DNA of 11,828 nucleotides from NCBI GenBank assembly GCA_000151295.1, contig GG745335.1, forward strand, positions 836,769 through 848,596, read 5' to 3'. Origin of the DNA: Allomyces macrogynus ATCC 38327 (lineage: Eukaryota; Blastocladiomycota; Blastocladiomycetes; Blastocladiales; Blastocladiaceae). The translations under genes were made by a program, and so were the position numbers. Below, piece by piece: positions 1 to 7,687 of this stretch; positions within the stretch are counted from its first letter, which is position 1, and each line of letters starts with the position of its first letter. A model generated the notes under the pieces. That model saw nothing but the letters and a program-made list of their open reading frames with translations. It was not told where the DNA came from and searched no databases.

Positions 1-420
1 TTGAGGAAGACAGATGGCGGGTCGCCGAGCCGCCACGCGGTCCGGATCGGCGAGTTCATCGAAAATGTCGCAGAGCAGTATGATGATGACGGCGTTTGCC
101 GAGCGGATGGCCAGGATGGAGGCCAAGGTGCGCAGCGCGCTCGCGGGGAAGAATGGGAGTAGCAGTGGTAGTAGTAGTGCCGCCGCGGCAGCGGATGGGG
201 CCGCAGCGCCCGCATAGACCAGGGTGGAGAAGACGCGGAGAGGGATGGCAGAGAACGAGAAGAGGAAGAAGAAGAGGATCGCAAGCAGTGTGCAAGTTGC
301 AGTTTGACCACCACAGGAGGAGGGAGGAGAGATGTACCAAAGTAGTAAGTGCGGAGACCGGCCGGCCGGCTCGCTTGGCCGCACGCGTCGCCCTCGCGGG
401 GCGATGGGCGTCTGGGTCAT
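1..420 (-). CDS. Possible 5' part of a membrane protein, runs off left edge
   Basis: A minus-strand frame is open from an ATG at 420 down to base 1 (140 codons, no stop), preceded by an in-frame TGA at 427-429. I do not recognise the protein. The first ~50 residues are basic and unremarkable. Next come three hydrophobic stretches, roughly codons 47-72, 76-100 and 105-120, the last reading ANAVIIILLCDIF and followed by an acidic DELADPD patch. That pattern suits a multi-pass membrane protein. Cautions: the first hydrophobic stretch lies in a CT-rich tract (about 225-330) that would encode Leu/Phe/Ser/Pro by composition alone; the start context is poor; and other frames are also open. A competing reading treats the CT-rich tract as a leader, with a start ATG at 59 (minus) in another frame, whose 19 visible codons have very high third-position GC. 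Function is unknown. Confidence 0.33.
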   Translation of the reverse strand, partial: MTQTPIAPRGRRVRPSEPAGRSPHLLLWYISPPSSCGGQTATCTLLAILFFFLFSFSAIPLRVFSTLVYAGAAAPSAAAAALLLPLLLPFFPASALRTLASILAIRSANAVIIILLCDIFDELADPDRVAARRPAICLPQ

Positions 421-2452
421 GACAGCTCAATACACGTCCGGGTGCATGTCGCTGGGTTTCTCGTCGGTTCCATTGGGCTGCGGCTGCTGGCGCGAGAGAA
501 TGGCGGTGTGGGTATGCATTGACCCGGCCCCCGCGCGCGCGCGAGTGGGCCGCATGGCAGATGGCCGCCTGGACCCGAAAGGGGTCGGGGAGTGGAGGAG
601 GGCGGCACCCACCCCTCCCAGTTACCGGTGCTTTTGCCTGGTCTGCTCCTCTGCCAGAGCCCGCCAGGAAGGTGGTTCATTGACGGCCTCGTCGATGTAG
701 ACGTGTCGTACTGTCACTGCACGGGTCACCAGCTGGCGAGCGCGTTGCATCCCATTTGTCCTGTGCACACATGGGCCAAGGCTTGGTCCATGTGGACGCG
801 GTCATGGTCCGCAGCCGGAGCGAGCACAACGTGCTTGGCGGCGCGCGCCGACTCCCCATTGGATAGACCATCTATCAAAATGCCAAGGCCGTGGCCACCC
901 GCTCACCCGGCGGCGGCGCGCCTCCTCCTCTGCCGAGCACCAGGGAGCGCCGGAACGCGTCGCTATGGTAAGCGAGGCGCGCGGCGCGGCGGGCGTTCTA
1001 CATCAGCCTCCCCATCGACGACAACGGCCGAGGGGTGGGGTGGACAACACGCGTGAAGCTGCGGGAAGACGCCAGAAGGTCATGAACGCGCTTGGAAGGG
1101 GTCTCGAACACGCCATCGAACACGACGAGAAAAATGCCCCATCACATGGGCCGCCCCACGTGTCGCAGCATGGGCATGGCGTGGGCCCCATCAAGCACCC
1201 ATCAAATCAAGTTCGAGAATGGTCGGGTGACTTTGGATCTCCCTTCGATGGCTTGTTCCACCATTCTTCACCGCCGCCCTGGGCCGCCACTTCATGCACA
1301 AACCTGAGACTGCATCACGCATGACCGCCCGCGACAAGCAGTTCCAGGAACCCCCAGCTCCGCTCGCTTGTGTGTGTGGTTTGTGTGGGGAAAACGAAAA
1401 AACGCGACAATGAGAAATGACGGCCGGGGATTGGGCCAACTCTTTTTTCTCTTTTTCGGCGAGATGTCAGACGAGGAAGATGAATGGACCGACAAGAGAG
1501 CGAGGTAGCGCGATGCGATGCTCGCAATGCAGCCGTTACGCCAGGTGCCAGCAGGTGCTAGCAGCCCAGCTTGCCGCAAATGGGACAATGAGCACAATCT
1601 ACACCGCAGCGGAGATGCCGAAACGTCAACGCATCGCTGACGTTGGGGATGATAAATATATATTATGTGTTTTATCGATGACACGGACGCGATCGGGGCA
1701 TGTGTGTCATCGTTCGTCGCACCCGTCGTTTTCCATGTCAAAAATGTTGAAAGTGAGACGACTTCGGCCAGGCATTCTTGAAAAAACGTATCCAGGGTTG
1801 ATCAGAGATCAGAGATGAAAAGCATGCGCGTCCTTCAACGCTCACGTCGATGCAGTGGAGCATACGTCGTGTGCGATCAGCGTAAAAATATTATCCATGA
1901 ACTGGCCCAAGCAGAGCGGAGGAGGCCGTTGGGCACGGGGTTGCGAACCTCAGTCATCACTGGCCGAACCGATCCGACCGGGATGGAGACTGACGGAGAC
2001 ACAAACTTTGAGACAACTTCCACCGCACAGACTGACGGTTGGTCTGGCTGACTTGAGACGGAGCGACCCGAGCCGGACGAAGATCGACGCGCCGGTCCGC
2101 CGCGCCGGGGCCCGCGCGGGCAGCGCGTGTCCCTTTCGCGACCGTCGAGTGGGCTACTGGTCATGGGTTCAGACCTGCGATTCTATGGCTTGCGCCCGGC
2201 CCACGCCATGCATGCTCGCCATCGCTCGCCTTTCGCCCCTTCCGGTGCCACCACGACCAGCCCGGCCCGCCTGCCCAGCGCTGGCGCCGTCATCTTTTTC
2301 CAAGTGCTTTGCCCATCCGCAACCGGCCCTCAACCGACTTGGAGAGGGAACCGGTCCGCACACACGGGCCGCGCGGGCACTCACACACGGTCGCTCCCTT
2401 GCCCTTCTCTGCTGCTGCGGACGGGCTCACCACCGTCTTGAGCACGGATCGG
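421..2452. other. About 2 kb without a defensible gene
   Basis: Many short frames are open on both strands, but I found none with third-position GC as high as the ATPase exons, a credible start, consistent splice signals and recognisable protein character together. Contents worth noting: a CCGGCCGGCCGG palindrome at 358-369; an inverted TGACGTT pair with an AT-rich block at 1622-1665; a tandem GATCAGA at about 1801-1814; a repeated AGACTGACGG near 1987 and 2030; and a perfect 12-base palindrome at 2110-2121. The right half probably includes the upstream control region of the ATPase. A 78-codon plus-strand ORF at 1815-2051 has roughly balanced third positions and is probably not coding. Undetected exons of a minus-strand gene remain possible in 430-1300. 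Confidence 0.5.
1622..1665. promoter_or_regulatory. Candidate promoter element: inverted TGACGTT pair and TATA-like block
   Basis: AACGTCA at 1622-1628 and TGACGTT at 1638-1644 form a perfect 7-base inverted repeat around a 9-base spacer. An AT-rich run (ATAAATATATATTA) starts about 8 bases later, in an otherwise GC-rich region. TGACGT is the core of CRE/ATF-type bZIP sites, and the AT block resembles a TATA element on either strand. Which transcript it would serve is unclear: the ATPase start is about 1 kb downstream, and no confident minus-strand start lies to the left. Confidence 0.3.
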
Positions 2453-2460
2453 TATAAAAG
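2453..2460 (+). promoter_or_regulatory. TATA box of the ATPase gene
   Basis: TATAAAAG is a full match to the TATA-box consensus. It stands in a GC-rich background 268 bases upstream of the ATPase start codon. The sequence between them is pyrimidine-rich, as expected for a fungal leader, implying a leader of roughly 230 bases if transcription begins about 30 bases downstream of the box. Confidence 0.6.
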
Positions 2461-2576
2461 CTCACGCGCCCCCCGCTCCTCAGGCTTCCCCTTTCGACCG
2501 CGACGACGAACGGCCAGTCTTTCGTGAGAGCCAGCCAGCCATCTCTTGCCCGTCCTCATTCAACTCCCGCTCTTGG

Positions 2577-2693
2577 ATGCACCGCGCCTGCGCGTCGTCC
2601 TCGCTGCCACCACCACTCTTGTCCCGCCGCGCCCGCGTCGTGCCCGCCAAACGCCGCCGACGCGTCAGCCAGCCACTTGTCGCTGTTGCTTGA
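2577..2693 (+). promoter_or_regulatory. Upstream ORF (38 codons) in the ATPase leader
   Basis: An ATG at 2577 opens a 38-codon frame ending with TGA at 2691-2693, 27 bases before the ATPase ATG. The predicted peptide is Arg/Pro/Ser-rich and has no recognisable domain. The ATG context (CTTGGATGC) is weaker than that of the main start. If the transcript begins near the TATA box, ribosomes would meet this ATG first, so it could lower or condition translation of the pump. It may also be a chance ORF. Confidence 0.4.
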
Positions 2694-2720
2694 TTCTCGC
2701 CGCCGTGCACGACGCCCACC

Positions 2721-5700
2721 ATGGCCCCGAAGCAGGAGAACCCCGCGGCCTCGCTCGAGATTGTACGGTCGAAAAATTATTTTCGCTGGTCGCGCGCGCA
2801 CTGACGTTGTGCCGTTCGCGGCCGCGGTGTGGTTCGACACGATCAGTGACTTGATCTCCGACCACGCAATCGTAAAGAAAACTGACCAACGACCAACCAC
2901 CGCAACGTATTCATCTAGGACGAGCACACGCTCGACGTGGCCGAGATCTCGGCGCGCTACGATGTCCAAATCGACGTTGCTCGCCCGTCGGCCTCGGCCG
3001 GTCTGCCGCCCAACGTTGCCGCGACGCGCCTCGCTGCCGACGGCCCGAACGCGCTGAAGCCGCCCAAGCAGGTCCACCCAATCATGGTCTTCCTTCACTG
3101 CCTGTTCGTATTGCTGCTGCTGCTCTCGTTCGCGTCTACGGCCGGTGCGACGGCACGCCGCTCAGTGTAGAACGCTGAACTGACGCGCTCCCGTCGCTGT
3201 CCAGGTTCAACCCGTTCTCCGTGCTCCTGCTCGGTGCGTGCGTGCTCACGTTCATCATGTACGGTATCGACCCCGTCGAAAACTCGGACAACGTATGTAT
3301 TCCACTCTCGACGCTTTGCTGCGGCTCCCGGCGATGTTCCTTTGGGCGAAGCGTGGCACCACGATCGCGGCGCCGACGATGCCCGGGGCCCGCTCATGCG
3401 ATTTGGGGGCGATGAGGGCCGGTTTGTGGTGGTGGGTGCGGTGGAAAGGGGTCGACAGTTGGTCGCGAGGGTCCCTGCCCGCTGATCTCCACCGCAGCGC
3501 CAACGTGGCGCTGGCCCTGACGTCGCGCGCCTCGGTTTGGGGGCCTTCTCCCTGCTCGGTCTTGGCGTGATGCGTCCTACCCACGCCATACGACCCACGC
3601 CATCCCATCGCGCCCTTGACGCCGCCACACGCGCCCGCCTGCGAACAAGTCTCTGCGACTCTGGCTGACCCACTTTGCCTGTTCGTTCCTGAACAGATCT
3701 ACATTGGTCCTATCCTGCTTGGTGTCGCCCACCTCAACGCGTTCATCGAATGGTACCAGTTCCACAAGTCGGCTGCGATCAGTGCGTGTCTTGTTTTCCA
3801 CCACCTTCGACCCACCAGCCTGATTGCTGCTGTGATCATGAGAACTGATCCCCCATCCCCTTTTAGTGCGCTCGTTCATGAACATGATTCCCAGCAAGTG
3901 CACGGCCGTGCGCCAGGGCGCGCTCATCGAGATGCCAGCGGCCGAGCTCGTGCGCGGTGATATCGTCATGATTCGTTCCGGTGACAAGGTGCCCGCTGAC
4001 CTGTGGCTCTTTGCCGCGTCGGACCTCAAGGTCGACAACTCGTCGCTCACGGGCGAGTCGGAGCCGCAGGATCGCACGCCCAAGAACACGCAAAAGGCTG
4101 CGCTCGAGGCGACCAACCTGGCATTCAACGGCACGCTCGTCGTGGCCGGCGACGGTTACGGTGTGGTTATCCGGACGGGTGACAACACGGTCATTGGCCA
4201 GATCGCGTCCATGACGCAGGGCGAGTCGAAGCGCCAGTCGCCGCTGACCTCGGAAATCAACCGGTTTGTCACGCTCATCGGGTCGCTCGCCGTGACCACG
4301 GCCATTGTCTTCTTTATCGTTGCTGTCACGCAGGGCCGTGGTGTCGGTGTCGCGCTCAACTTTGCCGTCGGTGTGCTCGTCTCGTGGGTGCCGCAGGGTC
4401 TGCCGGCAACCGTGACCATGCTGCTCTCGTTCTCGGCCAAGCGCATGGCCGACCAGAACGTGCTCGTCAAGGAACTGTCGGGTGTCGAGACGCTCGGCAC
4501 GATCACGCTGCTCGCGACCGACAAGACGGGCACGCTCACGCGCAACCAAATGACCGTGGCTAACATGTGGACCGAGCAGCAAATGTTTGCCGCGCTCGGC
4601 GACACCAACAACCTGGCCATGGGCGAGGCCCCCATCGACTACTCGCGCCCGGGCATTCGCACCATGCTGCACGTGTCGGGTCTCTGCACGCGCGCTCGCT
4701 TTGACCGCACCGACGTGGGCCTCGCTGAACGCCAGATTCTCGGTGACGCGACCGAGACGGGTCTCTTCCGTCAGGCCGCGCAGGCGCTCGGCACGACTGT
4801 CCTCGACGCGCTGCCCAACGAATTTGCCAAGGTCCTCGAACTGCCCTTCAGCTCCGATACCAAGTGGCACTTGTCGATCCACCGCATGCCGCACGCCCGT
4901 GGCCACTGGACCGTGCTCATGAAGGGCGCGCCTGAGCGCGTTCTGCGTGTCTGCTCGTCGATCATGGGCCCGCAGGGCACTGCCGTGCCGCTCACCGACG
5001 CACACAAGGACGGCTTCACGCAGGCCTACGAGTACATGGCCGGCAAGGGTCATCGTGTGCTGGCGTTTGCGCAGCTGCAGCTGCCCTCGGCCGAGTACCC
5101 GGAGAACTACGAGTTCAGCAAGGAGTCGCGCAACTTCCCGACGACCGGTCTCGAGTTTGTGGGTCTCGCGTCGCTCGAGGACCCGCCCAAGCACGGTGTC
5201 CGTGAGGCGATTGGTCACTGCCGCCGCGCTGGTATCAAGGTCGTCATGGTCACGGGCGACCACCCGCTGACCGCCGAGGCGATTGGGCGCAAGATCAACC
5301 TGATGCTGTCCAAGGAGTCGTGCAAGCCGTACCTCGTCTCGGACAAGCCCGCGGGCCACCACTCGACCTCGAAGCACGAGCACCAGCGGCTCGTGATTGA
5401 CGAGGAGGCATCGGCAATTGTGATTCACGGCGAGCAGATCGAGTACTTGACGCCCGAGGACTGGGACACGATCTTTGTCAAGGACGAGATTATCTTTGCG
5501 CGCACGTCGCCCAAGCACAAGCTCGAGATTGTCAAGCACGCGCAGTCGCTCGGCCATATCGTGGGTGTGACGGGTGATGGTGTCAACGACTCGCCCGCGC
5601 TCAAGAAGGCCGATCTCGGTATTGCCATGAACATGTCGGGCTCGGACGTGTCCAAGGAGGCCGCCGCCATGATCTTGCTCGACGACAACTTTGCGTCCAT

Positions 5701-6876
5701 CATCAACGGTATTCGCGAGGGCCGTCTCATCTTCCAAAACTTGAAGAAGTCGATCCAGTACGGTACGTGGTCACTTGCGGGGGATATCTTTCTTGGCCGA
5801 TTCGTCACTCGGTTCTTTGATCTGACGCATGATCTCTCCATCCACTAGTCACGACGCATAGTATCCCCGAGGTCATCCCGCAGCTTCTCTACGTGCTCGT
5901 GCCGCTGCCGCTTGCCATCAGTGTCCTGCAAATCATTGTCATTGATCTCGGTTTCGAGCTGCTCGCTGCGCTCTCGTTTGCGTTCGAGCCGCCAGAGTCG
6001 GAGGCGCTCATGACCCTGCAGCCGCGCCGCCCTGTCGACGAAGAGTCGGCGGCCCTGCGCCGCGAGCGGCACGCGTTCGAGGTGGCGCTGCGGCAGACGG
6101 CGACCGTCGACGCCGAGTCGGGCGCGCTGCTCGACTCGCACGACATGGAGGCTTTGGTCGCGCAGCCGTTGACTTGGGGCCAGCGGTTCGGCATGTGGCG
6201 CTCTCGCGAGTACTGGTCCAAGTGGGCGATGCGCGGCGAGCACGGCGAGGTCCTGGTCGATGCTGACCTCATGTCGTGGGCCTACCTCGAGGGCGGTCTG
6301 ATCGAGTGGATTGGCGCGACCATCACGTTCTTTGTTGTGTTGTACACGTTCGAGGACCCGTGGACGGGCGAGAAGTTCAAGATCACGCCGACGGATTCGT
6401 ACCACTGCGCCAAGGAGGGGGCCTTCAAGGCTGGTGGCAACATTTCGTGCACGCTCGGTGACGGGTCGACCATGTCGCCCAAGCAGCTCGAAGAGGCCCT
6501 GCGTCAGGGCCAGTCGATCTATTACCTGTCGATCATGGTCATGCAGATGGTCAACCTGTTTGCGCGCAAGTGCCGCCTGACGCTGCCCTTCTCGAGCTAC
6601 CTGTTCAAGAACACGCGCACCTACTGGTCGGCGCTCGCCGGTATTGCGTTCTCGGTGTTGATCGTCTACTGCCCGGGTATCCAGACGGCGTTCATGACAT
6701 CGGGTCACACCAACCCGCTCTACCTGCTCATCGCGTTTGGGTTCGGTATCATCCTGTTCCTTTACTCGGCTGCGCGGTTCGCCATCAAGCAGAAGTTCCG
6801 CCCGATGCTCTACACGCCCGTGCCCGTTGGATTGCGCATGCACCCAACCAAGTGGTCGCGGCACTCGCACGCGTAA
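2721..6876 (+). CDS. Type IIC P-type ATPase (Na,K/H,K-ATPase alpha-like cation pump)
   Basis: Six exons: 2721-2762, 2919-3103, 3205-3292, 3697-3781, 3867-5762 and 5849-6876. They join in frame to 1107 residues. The start sits in an optimal CACCATGG context. Family hallmarks in order: N-terminal cation-ATPase region (about 20-70); M1/M2 (about 76-126); actuator TGES at 195-198 within the class IIC signature KVDNSSLTGESEPQ; M3/M4 (about 267-322); phosphorylation motif DKTGTLT with Asp352; nucleotide-domain KGAPE from Lys486; hinge TGDGVNDSP from Thr702; M5-M10 (about 760-1077). It should be a plasma- or endomembrane ATP-driven cation exchanger. Departures from animal Na,K-ATPase: PEGL is PQGL (Gln310), His769 and Ser770 replace Ser775/Asn776, Glu802 replaces Asp808, site III residues are lost, the M6-M7 loop carries about 70 extra residues, and no SYGQ beta contact or terminal Tyr pair is present. 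The family call is secure; the transported ions are not. The stop lies inside GTAAGT, so the 3' end could differ. Confidence 0.95.
2763..2918 (+). other. ATPase intron 1
   Basis: 156 bases, phase 0. Donor GTACGG, branch-like CTGAC at 2882-2886, acceptor TCTAG. It separates a 14-codon first exon from the conserved N-terminal cation-ATPase region. The intron frame contains stops, and the join is required to reach the ATG in good context. Confidence 0.8.
3104..3204 (+). other. ATPase intron 2
   Basis: 101 bases, phase 2. Donor GTTCGT, branch-like CTGAC at 3180-3184, acceptor CCAG. GTTC occurs at both ends, so several boundary placements give the same mRNA; only this one obeys GT..AG. The join yields LFNPFSVLLL, which aligns without a gap to LFGGFSMLLW in M1 of Na,K-ATPase. 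Confidence 0.85.
3293..3696 (+). other. ATPase intron 3
   Basis: 404 bases, phase 0, the longest in the gene. Donor GTATGT, branch-like CTGAC at 3665-3669, acceptor AACAG. It lies exactly at the M1-M2 loop (..ENSDN / IYIGP..), matching the Na,K-ATPase alignment. I see no nested gene in it; the ORFs present look like chance. Confidence 0.88.
3782..3866 (+). other. ATPase intron 4
   Basis: 85 bases, phase 1. Donor GTGCGT, branch-like CTGAT at 3845-3849, acceptor TTTTAG. The join restores ..KSAAIMRSFMNM.., which matches SSKIMESFKNM at the M2/actuator boundary of Na,K-ATPase. Confidence 0.9.
5763..5848 (+). other. ATPase intron 5
   Basis: 86 bases, phase 1. Donor GTACGT, branch-like CTGAC at 5822-5826, acceptor ACTAG. 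The long exon reads on in frame into the intron and then stops, so splicing is needed. The join gives SIQYVTTHSIPEVIP, aligned to SIAYTLTSNIPEITP of M5. The other nearby acceptor (CATAG, 5860) is in the wrong phase. Confidence 0.92.
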
Positions 6877-7687
6877 GTCACGGCGCGCGGTCGTCATCAT
6901 GTCGTGTCCTGTCGTGTTGTGTCATGTTCCATCCGTTTTGTTGTTGTCGGAGTGCCCCTACCGCGTCTTTTCCAACCCCCCCCCCCCCCCCCTCCATGTA
7001 CATTCTCTAACGCGTCGGCGCTGTGCCGGCGGACAATTCGAACCGCAAGTACGAAGAAAAAAAATACATATAACAAGAGATTTTCTTCGGACTTTCCTTT
7101 GCTTTGGTGGCCGTACATGTGGTCGGCTGTGGACGGCTATGGCCGTGGTTCACGCCATTTTTTAGACCGCTCCTCGTTTCACGAGAAAGGCGGAGCGCGG
7201 AAACCGACGAGTTTGTTAAATATTTTGCGGACAGCTTGCGGCTCGCTTGATCAGCAGTGACCAAAACGTCTTAAGTTGGCTTCACGGAACAGAATCAGTG
7301 GCAAGCGAACGCGTTCAAGGGAGAAAAATTTCGTATAAATATGTACACACTAAAAAAACGCGGCAGCACAAAAAAGCTCGACTGATCAGCGCTGGATGCA
7401 CCGAGAGAGCAAGCCCAGGCGATCAGGAGCGTCAAAAAAAAGATAAACGACATGGTACAGCAAGTGAAAGAAAAACGGGATTATCGCGCGGGAGTGATGC
7501 GGGCCACAGTGAGGGCCGCGTGGTTGGTTCGACAACAAAAAGAAGAAGCAACCGGGCCGAAATAAAATAAATTGCGGAAGGACAGGGAACATCACGCCTT
7601 CGTAAAAGTGTCAGCTGGGACCGGCCCGCGGATCAAACGACAACAGCAAAAAGGGAATGGGTACAAAGGCGACCGGCTGCACTGCAC
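6877..7687. other. Shared 3' flank of convergent genes, no gene seen
   Basis: About 810 bases between the plus-strand ATPase stop and the minus-strand exchange-factor stop. From about 7040 to 7600 the plus strand is clearly A-rich compared with the GC-rich genes on either side, as expected for 3' untranslated and termination sequence. Two overlapping AATAAA hexamers lie at 7561-7571 on the plus strand, about 690 bases after the ATPase stop; they could be a distal polyadenylation signal or chance. A 107-codon plus-strand ORF at 7247-7570 is Lys/Arg-rich from the A-rich composition and looks non-coding. I found no tRNA-like structure. Confidence 0.6.
6976..6992 (+). repeat. C17 homopolymer run
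   Basis: Seventeen consecutive C bases about 100 bases downstream of the ATPase stop codon. It is a length-unstable mononucleotide repeat; its exact length in the assembly is uncertain. Confidence 0.9.

Noticed and set aside
1000..1160. Protein-like minus-strand stretch (FLVVFDGVFETPSKRVHDLL)
   Set aside because: It opens directly after a TGA with no in-frame ATG and no acceptor AG inside the open part, so no transcript can reach it. An equally plausible plus-strand peptide overlaps its end, showing how readily this GC-rich sequence gives such text.
1815..2051. 78-codon plus-strand ORF (MKSMRVLQRS..)
   Set aside because: Third-position GC is only about half, unlike the real genes here. The start is weak and no domain is visible.
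3863..5737. 624-codon minus-strand ORF across the ATPase
   Set aside because: It is the antisense shadow of the large ATPase exon. It shares third positions with the real frame, so high GC suppresses stops; the product is Arg/Val/Leu/His-rich with no domain.
7020..7060. Possible tRNA B box (GGTTCGAATT on the minus strand)
   Set aside because: The match to GGTTCGANNCC is incomplete and there is no A box or acceptor stem around it.
7247..7570. 107-codon Lys/Arg-rich plus-strand ORF
   Set aside because: Lies in the A-rich 3' flank; its composition follows from A-rich DNA, and its codon use does not match the neighbours.
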